DNA from: Ruminococcus sp. UBA6407
Lineage (GTDB): Bacteria; Bacillota; Clostridia; Oscillospirales; Ruminococcaceae
Direction of reading: 5' to 3'
Length of the DNA: 25,528 nucleotides
Assembly: GCA_002438605.1 (NCBI GenBank)
Contig: DJPR01000046.1
Location: 11,053 to 36,580, forward strand
Shown one piece after another: positions 17,625 through 25,528 of this stretch. The translations under genes and the position numbers were made by a program. Position 1 is the first letter of the stretch; every line of letters begins with the position of its first letter. The notes beneath the pieces were generated by a model. The model was given only the letters and a program-made list of their open reading frames with translations. It had not been told where the DNA came from and did not search any database.

Positions 17625-17676
17625 TAACTTGTTTACGGTATTATCTATACATTATTGTAAAATTTACGGCATCAGA

Positions 17677-17706
17677 TTGTATAAGTGTTTTTTTATAACA
17701 TATAAT
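17677..17706 (+). promoter_or_regulatory. Probable promoter of rubrerythrin-enolase
   Basis: TATAAT at 17701-17706 is preceded at 18 bases by TTGTAT (17677-17682). The -10 box lies 33 bases before the rubrerythrin ATG, with GGAGG in between. Confidence 0.55.
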
Positions 17707-17738
17707 ATCCTTACACTGTTTATGAGGAGGAATATAGT

Positions 17739-18359
17739 ATGCAGGTAAACTTTTCATCAAGTCAAACCAGAATTAATCTTATGAGAGCGTTTGCAGGAGA
17801 AAGTCAGGCAAGAAACAGATATACATTTGCACAGCAAACAGCTCTGCAAAAAAATTTATATGCTATAAGCGAGATTTTTAAATTTACTGCTGATGAAGAA
17901 AAAGCTCATGCTGAAATTTTCTTTGATTTATTAAAAGAATCAGCAGGAAATACAGTTGAAATCAACGGCGGTTATCCGGCAGATGTTTATGATGATATTC
18001 AAAAACTTCTTTCCAGTTCTGTTCATAATGAGTCTGAGGAGCATGAAATAATATATCCGTCATTTGCCAAAACTGCTGTGGAAGAAGGATTCACAAAAGC
18101 TGCTTCAAAATTTAATCTTATTGCAGAAATTGAAAAGAAGCATGGAGAACGTTTTAGTTATTATGAAAGTCTTATGAAAAGTGACCGCTTATTCAAATCG
18201 GATAAAAGTGAAAAATGGCTTTGTCTGAACTGCGGACATATTCATGAAGGAAGCGAAGCTCCACTATCCTGTCCCGTATGCGGTAAAAATCAGGGATATT
18301 TCATAAGAGCTGATGAAGCTCCGTTCACTGCGTCAAATATAATAAGTTTAGGAGAATAA
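17739..18359 (+). CDS. rbr: Rubrerythrin
   Basis: This 206-residue cytoplasmic protein reduces hydrogen peroxide to water in anaerobes, taking electrons through a rubredoxin-like centre. The N-terminal ferritin-like four-helix domain shows the diiron ligands in GESQARNRY (helix 1), DEEKAHAE (helix 2) and [11 protein letters not shown] (helix 4). The C-terminal rubredoxin domain has CLNC and CPVC at about residues 162-182. The length is slightly above the classical 191 residues. A strong GGAGG precedes the ATG. Enolase starts one base after the stop, so the two are cotranscribed. Possible peroxide control by PerR is not supported by a clear box here. Confidence 0.95.
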   Translation: MQVNFSSSQTRINLMRAFAGESQARNRYTFAQQTALQKNLYAISEIFKFTADEEKAHAEIFFDLLKESAGNTVEINGGYPADVYDDIQKLLSSSVHNESEEHEIIYPSFAKTAVEEGFTKAASKFNLIAEIEKKHGERFSYYESLMKSDRLFKSDKSEKWLCLNCGHIHEGSEAPLSCPVCGKNQGYFIRADEAPFTASNIISLGE

Positions 18360-18360
18360 T

Positions 18361-19620
18361 ATGTCAGGATTAAATATTGATAAAATCTGCGGATTTGAAA
18401 TTTTAGACTCAAGAGGAAAGCCTACTGTCAGAGCAGAGGTAATGCTTTCTGACGGAACAATAGGTGCAGCAAGTGTACCATCAGGAGCATCAACAGGAAT
18501 ATATGAGGCTGTTGAACTTCGTGACGGAGATGAAAGATATAATGGCAGCGGAACTTTAAAAGCAGTTGAAAATATAAACAAAACAATTGCTCCTGCTTTA
18601 AAAGGACTTAATCCTTCCGATATTTTCAGAATTGATAAAACAATGACAGACCTTGACGGAACAAAAAATAAATCTGCTCTTGGAGCAAATGCACTTCTTG
18701 CTGTTTCACTCGCTTCTGCAAAAGCAGCCGCAAAGCATTATAAGCTGCCATTTTATAAATTCATAGGCGGTGCTTTTGCAAACAGACTTCCTGTTCCAAT
18801 GATGAACATTTTAAACGGCGGAGCTCATGCATCAAATAATATTGACATTCAGGAGTTTATGATTATGCCTGTTGGTGCATGCTGTTTCAAAGAGGCTTTG
18901 AGAATGGGGGCAGAGATATATCATAGCCTTGGTAAAGTCCTGAAATCCAAAGGATTGAACACAACAGTAGGTGATGAAGGTGGATTTGCACCTGACCTTG
19001 CATCAGATGATGAAGCAATTGAAATAATAATTGAAGCAGTTGAAAAAGCAGGTTACTCCATGGATAAGCATATTAAAATTGCACTTGATGCAGCGTCAAG
19101 TGAATGGTATGAAGATGGAAGTTATCATCTGCCAAAAAGAAATAAGATATATTCCTCAGATGAGCTTATTGACTATTGGAAAAAGCTTACATCTGATTAT
19201 CCGATTATTTCACTTGAAGATCCGTTAGGTGAACAGGACTGGAATGGCTGGACTAAGATAACATCTGAGCTTTCTGATAAAATACAGCTTGTCGGAGATG
19301 ATTTATTTGTAACAAACGTAAGATATTTGGAAAAAGGCTTTGAAACGAAATCTGCAAATGCAATTCTTATAAAATACAATCAAATCGGAACTTTAAGCGA
19401 AGCCCTGAAAGCAATTCAGCTTGCTAAGGAAAACGGATATAATACAATTATATCACATAGATCGGGTGAAACAGAGGAAACAGCTATTGCAGATATTGCC
19501 GTCGGAACAAATGCAGGTCAAATAAAAACCGGAGCACCTTGCAGAAGTGACCGTACTGCAAAATATAACAGACTGCTAAGAATTGAAGCTGACCTTTTTT
19601 CTTCAGTTTATTCAAAATAA
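18361..19620 (+). CDS. eno: Enolase (phosphopyruvate hydratase)
   Basis: Enolase converts 2-phosphoglycerate to phosphoenolpyruvate in glycolysis. The 419-residue protein is a little shorter than the usual 425-435. The substrate and magnesium sites are recognisable: [10 protein letters not shown], the loop [39 protein letters not shown], the catalytic Lys in [19 protein letters not shown] and [10 protein letters not shown]. Some positions differ from the common form (Tyr after the catalytic Lys where Val is usual, PCRSDR for PSRTDR), so it may be a second, diverged enolase of the genome. It is one base downstream of rubrerythrin, and its ribosome-binding site AGGAG lies inside that gene. A hairpin at 19653 ends the unit. 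Confidence 0.95.
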   Translation: MSGLNIDKICGFEILDSRGKPTVRAEVMLSDGTIGAASVPSGASTGIYEAVELRDGDERYNGSGTLKAVENINKTIAPALKGLNPSDIFRIDKTMTDLDGTKNKSALGANALLAVSLASAKAAAKHYKLPFYKFIGGAFANRLPVPMMNILNGGAHASNNIDIQEFMIMPVGACCFKEALRMGAEIYHSLGKVLKSKGLNTTVGDEGGFAPDLASDDEAIEIIIEAVEKAGYSMDKHIKIALDAASSEWYEDGSYHLPKRNKIYSSDELIDYWKKLTSDYPIISLEDPLGEQDWNGWTKITSELSDKIQLVGDDLFVTNVRYLEKGFETKSANAILIKYNQIGTLSEALKAIQLAKENGYNTIISHRSGETEETAIADIAVGTNAGQIKTGAPCRSDRTAKYNRLLRIEADLFSSVYSK

Positions 19621-19652
19621 TAAAACTGTTTAACTTATGTTAATATAAAAAT

Positions 19653-19675
19653 AAGGCAGACTGTATGTCTGCCTT
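19653..19675. terminator. Terminator hairpin after enolase
   Basis: A nine-bp perfect stem AAGGCAGAC/GTCTGCCTT has a five-base loop. The plus-strand tail is AACATATATTTTATT, without an immediate T-run. The minus-strand tail would be ATTTTTAT. Confidence 0.65.
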
Positions 19676-19717
19676 AACATATATTTTATTGCTATAAGCC
19701 AGAAAGGATGTTGATTT

Positions 19718-20419
19718 ATGAATATTCTAAAGGTTCTTCTGACATCAGTAGGTTCTGTAATTGCTCTGTTCATAATGACAAAAATAATTGGAAACAAACA
19801 GGTAAGTCAGCTAAATCTCTTTGACTATATCAATGGCATAACTATAGGCTCAATTGCTGCAGAGCTTGCTATAACTCCTGAAGCTGACTTTTATCAGCCG
19901 CTTATCGCTCTTATAGTCTATACAATTGTAACCTATCTGATAAATGTTTGTTCATCAAAGTCGTTAAAGTTAAGACGTTTTCTTGAGGGCAAATCAATTA
20001 TTTTGATGAGCAATAATAAGCTTTACAAAGAAAATTTTAAAAAAGCTAATTTAGATATAAACGAATTTCTTACTCAATGCAGGGTTCTTGGATACTATAA
20101 TATAAGTGATATCAATACTGCAATAATTGAATCAAACGGAAAAATTTCAGTACTTCCAAACGAAAATGCACGTCCTGTTACATTAAAGGATATGAATATA
20201 AATTCCTCTCAATCACTTGTGCAATATAATGTTATTGTGGATGGTTATATTGCAGAGTCAAATCTTTCTGCTCTTGGCTTTGACAAAGAATGGCTTGATA
20301 AGCAGCTTAAAGCATGTAAATTAAAGCTGAATGAGGTCTATCTCGGAATATGCGACTCGAATGGCAAAGCAAATTTCTATGAATACGCAAGAGAATCCGG
20401 TGCTGACCCTTTTCAATAA
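19718..20419 (+). CDS. DUF421 (YetF/YcaP-like) membrane protein
   Basis: This 233-residue protein has about three N-terminal membrane segments (residues 5-22, about 38-55 and 60-80) followed by a soluble DUF421 domain. The FDYINGITIGSIAAE stretch in the membrane part and the LRRFLEGKSIILM and GYYNISDINTAIIES stretches are typical of this family. Relatives in Bacillus (YetF and others) are linked to spore germination and the envelope, but the molecular role is unknown. The ATG at 19718 is 10 bases after AGAAAGG. It appears to be transcribed on its own, since a hairpin precedes it and the cellulase gene downstream has its own promoter. Confidence 0.88.
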   Translation: MNILKVLLTSVGSVIALFIMTKIIGNKQVSQLNLFDYINGITIGSIAAELAITPEADFYQPLIALIVYTIVTYLINVCSSKSLKLRRFLEGKSIILMSNNKLYKENFKKANLDINEFLTQCRVLGYYNISDINTAIIESNGKISVLPNENARPVTLKDMNINSSQSLVQYNVIVDGYIAESNLSALGFDKEWLDKQLKACKLKLNEVYLGICDSNGKANFYEYARESGADPFQ

Positions 20420-20446
20420 AACTCGCTTTGTTTTTTTATATTCTTG

Positions 20447-20475
20447 TTGACTTTTTCAAAAAATTGGTTTACAAT
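20447..20475 (+). promoter_or_regulatory. Sigma-A promoter of the GH5 cellulase gene
   Basis: TTGACT (20447-20452) and TACAAT (20470-20475) are separated by 17 bases and placed about 35 bases before the ATG, with AAAAGGAG in between. Confidence 0.85.
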
Positions 20476-20509
20476 ATATATAAAATAATGTATATAAAAG
20501 GAGTTAATT

Positions 20510-22183
20510 ATGCTTAAACTGAAAAAAATTATTGCTTGTGCAGCAGCTCCTGTTATCACATGTATGGGATTTGGCAGTTTTGCTCCGACAAATGCTGCTC
20601 CGGACGAGTATCACGATGACTGGCTTCATGTCAACGATAACGCTGAAATAGTTGATATGTACGGAAATCCTGTATGGCTGACAGGCTGCAATTGGTTCGG
20701 CTATAATGTTGGAAGTCAGGTTTTTGACGGCGTATGGTCTCAGAATATGCACGAAATGCTTAACCAGATAGCAGACCATGGTTTTAATCTTCTCCGAGTT
20801 CCTGTTTCAACCGAATTACTGCTGCAGTGGAAAAATGGTGATCCTGACCCTGCTACTCCAAAGGTAAATCAATACTGCAATCCTGAGCTGACTCTTGAAG
20901 GCATTGAGGGCGGTACTATTATGTACAGCTTTGATATATGGAACTATGCTGTTAAATGGTGTCGTGAAAACGGTATTAAAATTATGATTGATATTCACTG
21001 TGCCGAAACTGCTTCCGCAGGACATCAGGTTAACCTTTGGTATACTGATAAATTCAGCACAGATGACTGGCTTGAAGCATTAAACTGGTTTGCTGATTAT
21101 TACAAGGACGATGATACAATTATTGCCATAGACTTGAAAAATGAACCTCATGGCAAAGCTGACGTTCCTGATAATATGGCAAGGTGGGACGATACCAAAG
21201 ATCCTCAGAACTGGAAATATGCTGCTGAACGAGGTGCGGCAAGCGTACTTTCAGCAAATCCTAATCTGCTTATAATGGTAGAAGGTGTTGAGGTTTATCC
21301 TAAGGAGGGTTATGACTGGACTGCTCCTGCAATTGAATATACAACCATGACTGAGTTTTACTATGGTGCATGGTGGGGCGGAAACCTGCGTGGAGTAAGA
21401 GAACACCCTGTTGACCTTGGCGAACATCAAAGCCAGCTTGTCTACTCTCCTCATGACTATGGCCCTCTTGTTTATAATCAAAAATGGTTTGACAAGGATT
21501 TTACTACTCAAACTCTTCTTGATGATTACTGGTACGATACATGGGCTTACCTTTGTGAAGAAAACATCTCACCTCTGCTTATGGGTGAATGGGGCGGATT
21601 TATCGATGAGGAACATGATGCTGACGGCAAAAATACAAAATGGCTGACTTTACTGAGAGATTACATGATTGAACATCGTATTCACCACACTTTCTGGTGC
21701 TTCAATGAAAATTCAGGAGATACAGGCGGTCTTGTTTATGATAACTTTGGCAAGTGGGACGAGGATAAATATGCACTTGTTAAACCTGCTCTCTGGCAGG
21801 ATGATAATGGTAAATTTATAAGTCTTGACCATACTATCCCTCTTGGCAAAAACGGTATTACAGTATCAGAATATTATTCAGGCAGTGTAACTCCTACATC
21901 TCCAACCACTCAAACTTCTGCTTCAACTGCTGTAACTGAAACAACAGCTGCTTCTGAAACTGATGCGGATATAATTTATGGTGATGTAAACTGTGATAAG
22001 AGTGTTGATATTTCAGACGCTGTTTTGCTCAAATGTTTTCTTATTAATTCAGAAAAATATAAAATCAGTGAAAAAGGCAAAACTGCTGGTGATGTTCATG
22101 GAAATAAAAACGGCTTGAATGCACAGGATGCAGTTTGTATTCAAAAGAAGATACTAGGTATGATTAAAGAACTTCCCGTATAA
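20510..22183 (+). CDS. Secreted GH5 endoglucanase with C-terminal type I dockerin
   Basis: This 557-residue exported glycoside hydrolase is probably an endo-beta-1,4-glucanase. A signal peptide (MLKLKKIIACAAAP..., cut probably after TNA) is followed by a GH5 barrel of about 420 residues. Its acid/base Glu212 lies in LKNEPHG and its nucleophile Glu360 in LMGEWGGF. A Thr/Ser linker (about 460-485) leads to a dockerin from about residue 490. The first dockerin repeat has a full calcium loop (GDVNCDKSVDISDA). The second (GDVHGNKNGLNAQDA) is one residue longer and has His and Asn at calcium positions. The dockerin would attach the enzyme to a cohesin scaffold, so a cellulosome-type system is implied, though no scaffoldin is in the window. 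It has its own promoter and terminator. Confidence 0.94.
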   Translation: MLKLKKIIACAAAPVITCMGFGSFAPTNAAPDEYHDDWLHVNDNAEIVDMYGNPVWLTGCNWFGYNVGSQVFDGVWSQNMHEMLNQIADHGFNLLRVPVSTELLLQWKNGDPDPATPKVNQYCNPELTLEGIEGGTIMYSFDIWNYAVKWCRENGIKIMIDIHCAETASAGHQVNLWYTDKFSTDDWLEALNWFADYYKDDDTIIAIDLKNEPHGKADVPDNMARWDDTKDPQNWKYAAERGAASVLSANPNLLIMVEGVEVYPKEGYDWTAPAIEYTTMTEFYYGAWWGGNLRGVREHPVDLGEHQSQLVYSPHDYGPLVYNQKWFDKDFTTQTLLDDYWYDTWAYLCEENISPLLMGEWGGFIDEEHDADGKNTKWLTLLRDYMIEHRIHHTFWCFNENSGDTGGLVYDNFGKWDEDKYALVKPALWQDDNGKFISLDHTIPLGKNGITVSEYYSGSVTPTSPTTQTSASTAVTETTAASETDADIIYGDVNCDKSVDISDAVLLKCFLINSEKYKISEKGKTAGDVHGNKNGLNAQDAVCIQKKILGMIKELPV

Positions 22184-22199
22184 AATAATGCACCAGGCA

Positions 22200-22237
22200 C
22201 CTGCGTCAACAGGAATATACCTTGACGCAGGTTTTTT
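22200..22237 (+). terminator. Rho-independent terminator of the GH5 gene
   Basis: A 10-bp perfect stem CCTGCGTCAA/TTGACGCAGG (22200-22209 with 22222-22231) is followed by six T. It lies 17 bases after the stop. Confidence 0.95.
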
Positions 22238-22304
22238 GTTTATTCAATGCAACAAAATTGATTATTCTGTTTTTTAATGATATAATAATATTGTAAATAC
22301 TTGA

Positions 22305-22364
22305 GGCAAAACCAAACAAAGCACGTCAAAGACTTTGTATGTCATATGCTTTTACAGTGTTGCC
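22305..22364 (+). repeat. Palindromic intergenic repeat, copy 5
   Basis: The outer ends are GGCAAAACC and AGTGTTGCC, and the core is ACAAAG-CACGTCAAAGA-CTTTGT. Compared with copy 3 about 15 bases are inserted between the core and the right arm. It opens the 330-base stretch without genes upstream of copZ. Confidence 0.7.
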
Positions 22365-22416
22365 CTGATTCTATAGCAGTACAACAAAATGCTGCAACTA
22401 ATCTGACAATTCAAAT

Positions 22417-22484
22417 CGCATATTACTGCGTTGTCCTTATCGCCATACGACAGTATGCTTTTGTCGTCCGCCTTGTACTATGCG
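22417..22484. repeat. Second palindromic element upstream of copZ
   Basis: The ends CGCATATTAC and GTACTATGCG are inverted repeats matching at 9 of 10 positions. Between them a nested ACGACA/TGTCGT hairpin (22447-22452 with 22462-22467) encloses GTATGCTTTT. The base composition is less AT-rich than the neighbouring spacer. It may be a mobile palindromic element, a structured RNA, or part of the copper control region. Confidence 0.5.
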
Positions 22485-22504
22485 GTTTGCTTTTGCCATC
22501 TTAT

Positions 22505-22533
22505 GTCACATTATTTTATTGCATTGCTATAAT
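22505..22533 (+). promoter_or_regulatory. Weak candidate promoter of copZA
   Basis: TATAAT (22528-22533) lies 34 bases before the copZ start. The -35 position holds GTCACA (22505-22510, spacing 17), which matches the consensus at only four of six bases. Such a weak -35 would suit an activated or repressed copper promoter. No clear CopY or CsoR operator is seen. Confidence 0.45.
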
Positions 22534-22566
22534 CAAATTCTTCATTTTAAACAGGAGTGAAAAAAT

Positions 22567-22773
22567 ATGCAAAAGAAAATAATAATTGAAGTAAGCGGAA
22601 TGTCATGTTCTCATTGTGAAAAAACAGTTGAAGATGCAGCAATGAGTGTAAACGGAGTGTCAAAAGCTAAAGCTGACGCTAAAAAAGGTACACTGGTCCT
22701 TAAAGCTGATGACTTATCAGTTACCGATTCTGTAAAAAAAGCTGTTGCAGATTCAGGTTTCAGCTGTAGATAA
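22567..22773 (+). CDS. copZ: CopZ-like copper chaperone (heavy-metal-associated domain)
   Basis: This 68-residue single-domain HMA protein has the metal site GMSCSHC (Cys14 and Cys17) and the expected babbabb length. Proteins of this type bind Cu(I) in the cytoplasm and hand it to CopA. AGGAG precedes the ATG. It is separated from copA by only two bases, which fixes its role as the copper partner. No copper-responsive repressor gene is next to it. Confidence 0.93.
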   Translation: MQKKIIIEVSGMSCSHCEKTVEDAAMSVNGVSKAKADAKKGTLVLKADDLSVTDSVKKAVADSGFSCR

Positions 22774-22775
22774 TT

Positions 22776-24977
22776 ATGAAAAAGATAACAGTAATAATCA
22801 GCGGAATGAACTGTGCTGCATGTTCAGCTGCTGCCGAAAAAGCCTTAAACAAACTTGATGGTGTGTCCGCAAATGTCAATCTTGCAACTGAAAAGGCATA
22901 TATTGAGTTTGATGAAACAAAAGTCTCAGAAGAACAGCTTTCAAATGCTGTAAGCAAAGTCGGATTTAAAATGCTTGATGAAGAAGAATATAAAAAAATC
23001 CGATTTCAGAAAAAAGAAAAAGAAAGAAAAAGTGCAAAAATAAGAATGATAACTGCTCTTGCTTTCTCCATACCTCTTTTTTATATAGCCATGGGACCTA
23101 TGATAGGTTTACCGTCACCGATAAATGACAGCAAGCCGGTTTTATATGCTACAGTTCAGCTTATCCTCGCAATTCCTGTAATGATTGCAGGTATAAGGTT
23201 CTATTTAAAAGGATTTCCAAATCTTTTTAAGCTTCATCCAAATATGGACAGCCTCGTTGCTGTAGGAACAACATCTGCTTTTTTATACAGTGTATATTCA
23301 TTTATTAAGATAATCCGAGGAAATTTGCATGCTGTACATCATCTCTATTTTGAAAGTACGGCAATAATAATTGCACTTGTTATGCTTGGAAAGTATCTTG
23401 AGGCAAACTCCAGAAATAAAACGGGAGAAGCTGTAAAAAAGCTGAACAAGCTTTCTCCTAAAACAGCCGTTTTAATTACACCTGACGGTGAGAAAACTGT
23501 TTCTGTTGAGGATATTAAAATCGGAGATACAATTCTGATTAAACCTGGTGAAAGATTTTGCTGTGACGGTAAAATTTTGGAAGGACACACAACAGCTGAT
23601 GAATCTATGCTTACAGGTGAAAGTCTGCCAGTAGAAAAAACAAAAGGTGACAGCATATTTGCAGGCACTGTTAATTTAAACGGAACTGCGTCATATACTG
23701 CTGAAAAGGTAGGCTTCGACACTTCCCTTTCACATATTATTAAAATGGTTGAAGAGGCTTCGGGAAGCAAAGCTCCTATCGCAAAAATAGCTGATAAGGT
23801 TGCAGGCGTTTTTGTAACTGCGGTTATTATAATTGCCGTAATTTCCTCGTTAATATGGTATATCACTTCAAAGGATTTTGAATTGTCATTGAAAATTTTT
23901 ATAAGTGTACTTGTTATTGCCTGTCCATGTGCTTTGGGACTTGCTACCCCAACAGCAATAATTACCGCAACAGGCAGAGCAGCTGAAAAAATGATATTGT
24001 TTAAAAATGCTGAAGCACTTGAATATACCAACAGAATAACTACAGTAATATTTGATAAAACAGGTACGATAACAGAGGGAAAACCTGTTGTTACAGATAT
24101 TGTTGCATTGCATTCAGAAGAAAATGAATTAATATCAATCGCCGCCTCAATAGAAAAATTTTCAGAACATCCAATTGCTCATGCAATAGTTGATTATGCA
24201 AACAAAAATAAAATAACGCTGCATAGCGTTGAAAATTTCAGTTCCACAACAGGTTTCGGCGTCAGCGGAGAAATAAACAGCAAATTATATTATGCAGGAA
24301 AGCCTCAGAAAGCTGAAAGCAATCAATTCGACTTATTTAAAGATAAACTTGATACACTGACTTCACAAGGAAAAACCGTAATATGTATATCTGATTCTGA
24401 AAAAGTATTGGGACTTATTGCTGTTGCAGATGAAATTAAGGAAAGCAGCAGCACTGCTGTACAAAAGCTTAACAAGCTTGGAATAAAAACAGTAATGCTT
24501 ACGGGAGATAATAAAGCTGCGGCAGAATATATCGCATCTAAAGCAGGAATAAAGGAAGTAATTGCAGAGGTTCTTCCAAATGAAAAGGAAAAAATTGTTT
24601 CAGAGTTTAAAGCTAAAGGAGAATTTACTGCTATGTGCGGTGACGGAATAAACGATGCTCCTGCACTTACCGCAGCTGATGTTGGAATTGCAGTCGGTTC
24701 AGGTACTGACATCGCAATTGATTGTGCTGATATTGTTCTGGTAAAAAATGACCTTAATGATGTATCAGAAGCGATCAGAATAAGCAAAGCAACCCTTCGT
24801 AATATAAAGCAAAATTTGTTCTGGGCTTTTTGCTATAACAGCTTAGGTATACCTGTTGCTGCAGGACTTCTTTATGCATTCGGAGGTCCTTTGCTTAATC
24901 CCATGATTGCAGCCGCAGCTATGAGTCTTTCCTCTGTTTCAGTAGTAACAAATGCTTTAAGATTAAACAGATTGTAA
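22776..24977 (+). CDS. copA: Copper-exporting P1B-type ATPase CopA
   Basis: This 733-residue membrane pump exports Cu(I) using ATP. There is one N-terminal HMA domain (GMNCAAC, Cys13 and Cys16), about eight membrane segments, the TGES actuator motif, and the ion-binding CPC (residues 383-385, in ACPCALGLATP). The phosphorylated Asp427 lies in DKTGTIT, followed by the SEHP motif of the nucleotide domain and GDGINDAPAL. The CPC and the one-plus-one HMA arrangement with copZ point to copper rather than zinc or cadmium. There is no clear ribosome-binding site of its own. Two bases separate it from copZ, so it is probably translated by coupling. A terminator lies at 25145. Confidence 0.96.
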   Translation: MKKITVIISGMNCAACSAAAEKALNKLDGVSANVNLATEKAYIEFDETKVSEEQLSNAVSKVGFKMLDEEEYKKIRFQKKEKERKSAKIRMITALAFSIPLFYIAMGPMIGLPSPINDSKPVLYATVQLILAIPVMIAGIRFYLKGFPNLFKLHPNMDSLVAVGTTSAFLYSVYSFIKIIRGNLHAVHHLYFESTAIIIALVMLGKYLEANSRNKTGEAVKKLNKLSPKTAVLITPDGEKTVSVEDIKIGDTILIKPGERFCCDGKILEGHTTADESMLTGESLPVEKTKGDSIFAGTVNLNGTASYTAEKVGFDTSLSHIIKMVEEASGSKAPIAKIADKVAGVFVTAVIIIAVISSLIWYITSKDFELSLKIFISVLVIACPCALGLATPTAIITATGRAAEKMILFKNAEALEYTNRITTVIFDKTGTITEGKPVVTDIVALHSEENELISIAASIEKFSEHPIAHAIVDYANKNKITLHSVENFSSTTGFGVSGEINSKLYYAGKPQKAESNQFDLFKDKLDTLTSQGKTVICISDSEKVLGLIAVADEIKESSSTAVQKLNKLGIKTVMLTGDNKAAAEYIASKAGIKEVIAEVLPNEKEKIVSEFKAKGEFTAMCGDGINDAPALTAADVGIAVGSGTDIAIDCADIVLVKNDLNDVSEAIRISKATLRNIKQNLFWAFCYNSLGIPVAAGLLYAFGGPLLNPMIAAAAMSLSSVSVVTNALRLNRL

Positions 24978-25084
24978 CTGTAGTACCATACAAATTTCCT
25001 ATCATATTACACATAATTTTCTTACCATGTAACATTATGCTTTAAAAAATATGCAATTTGTCGAAAAATATATCTGTGTTTCTG

Positions 25085-25110
25085 TTACACAATCTTTGTG
25101 CGGTGTTGTT
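25085..25110 (-). repeat. Fragment of the palindromic repeat, related to the long variant
   Basis: The stretch TACACAATCTTTGTGCGGTGTTG matches one end of the long copy at 2407-2474, read in the opposite sense (TACAATCTTTGTGTGGTATT). The other arm is not convincing here, so this seems to be a partial or decayed copy. Confidence 0.5.
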
Positions 25111-25144
25111 ATAAGCGGTTTACATTTATAAATATATGTAATAT

Positions 25145-25179
25145 AATGCAGATGTTTCAAAAGGGCATCTGCATTTTTT
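25145..25179 (+). terminator. Rho-independent terminator of copZA
   Basis: A 10-bp perfect stem AATGCAGATG/CATCTGCATT has an 11-base loop and is followed by a T-run. It is 168 bases downstream of the copA stop. No other plus-strand gene lies between them. Confidence 0.85.
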
Positions 25180-25264
25180 ATTATGATGCAAAAGAAGAAA
25201 ATAAATGACAACCAAAAATCATCGAACATTATCAAATTCCATTAGAAATCATTCAAGAATATGA

Positions 25265-25528
25265 AAAACTCGTGCTTTAGTCTCAAAGCATGGATTTAGC
25301 CTTGTTGTAACTCCTAAGAAAAATCGTAAATCTCTCTGGGAATATGACGAGGTTGAACGCTATTTTCTGAGATTAAAACGTTTTAGAAAAGTCTGCACTC
25401 GTTATGATAAATTCAATGTTGTTCTTCTTGCTATGAAATTGTCAATAAAACTTGACACATTAACCGCAAGGATTATGAAGTTAAGCAGCGATAGTCAAAG
25501 AAGAATAGAACCTACGCCGTTTTACAGC
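25265..25528 (+). pseudogene. Decayed IS5-type transposase, C-terminal fragment
   Basis: An open frame of 88 codons without a start translates to a recognisable end of an IS5-family DDE transposase: TPKKNRKSLWEYD, then VERYFLRLKRFRKVCTRYDK, then a hydrophobic stretch. In intact relatives about nine residues of the type KELYKRRNE lie between WEYD and VERYF. Here they are missing, an apparent in-frame deletion that removes residues next to the catalytic Glu region. A stop (25262-25264) lies directly upstream and no start or earlier DDE domain is visible. The frame runs out of the window. It is a remnant and cannot be active. Confidence 0.7.

Noticed and set aside
17480..17698. Reading frame of 72 codons between the membrane protein and rubrerythrin
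   Set aside because: It contains a repeat copy and a hairpin, with no ribosome-binding site and no protein-like composition.
17690..17710. PerR-like box at the rubrerythrin promoter
   Set aside because: TTATAAC resembles one half of the PerR site but the other half does not match. The AT-rich -10 region explains it.
22365..22566. CopY or CsoR operator before copZA
   Set aside because: No TACAnnTGTA and no GC-rich CsoR palindrome could be found by eye.
22301..22582. Reading frame of 93 codons upstream of copZ
   Set aside because: It runs through two palindromic elements, has no ribosome-binding site and overlaps the copZ start.
23345..24031. 228-codon frame on the minus strand inside copA
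   Set aside because: Opposite-strand shadow of a firmly identified ATPase. No ribosome-binding site or family features.

Overview
This is an AT-rich Firmicutes chromosome segment. A Ruminococcus-like member of the Oscillospiraceae fits best. The reasons are a secreted GH5 cellulase ending in a type I dockerin, a secreted GH25 lysozyme with a poly-threonine linker, HydF for [FeFe]-hydrogenase, rubrerythrin, AddAB rather than RecBCD, and Gram-positive ribosome-binding sites and sigma-A promoters throughout. The species cannot be named from sequence alone. Gene content is mostly housekeeping and accessory metabolism. I see no prophage, CRISPR array, rRNA, tRNA or recognisable defence system.

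Layout. A short + strand gene (86-595, zinc-ribbon protein) is followed by a minus-strand block (714-8639): Na/Pi cotransporter with PhoU-like tail, truncated asparagine synthetase homologue, HydF, HtrA/DegP-like protease, HPr, and an RluA-type pseudouridine synthase. At about 8640-8840 two good divergent promoters switch the direction. The plus-strand block (8842-24977) holds GH25 lysozyme, addB-addA plus a small membrane protein, rubrerythrin-enolase, a DUF421 membrane protein, the GH5-dockerin cellulase, and the copper pair copZ-copA. The right edge (about 25265-25528) is a decayed IS5-type transposase fragment running out of the window.

How the parts work together. addB and addA overlap by one base and make the double-strand-break helicase-nuclease. 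copZ and copA make a copper chaperone/exporter pair. Rubrerythrin and enolase are separated by one base. The Na/Pi transporter is preceded by an array of TTAACA-type direct repeats at 10-11 bp period next to a -10 box, which looks like a PhoP box and would make it a phosphate-starvation gene.

The most unusual feature is a family of short palindromic repeats between genes. The core is an ACAAAG/CTTTGT stem with a conserved CACGTCAAAAG-like loop, flanked by arms resembling AACACCG/CGGTGTT. There are at least five copies and two related ones in 25 kb. Two copies back to back make up nearly all of the predicted hydF 5' leader. A second structured element lies upstream of copZ. Other points worth a second look are an HPr with Arg instead of Ser at position 46, an AsnB homologue without the Cys nucleophile end, and a stable hairpin between the promoter and start of addB.
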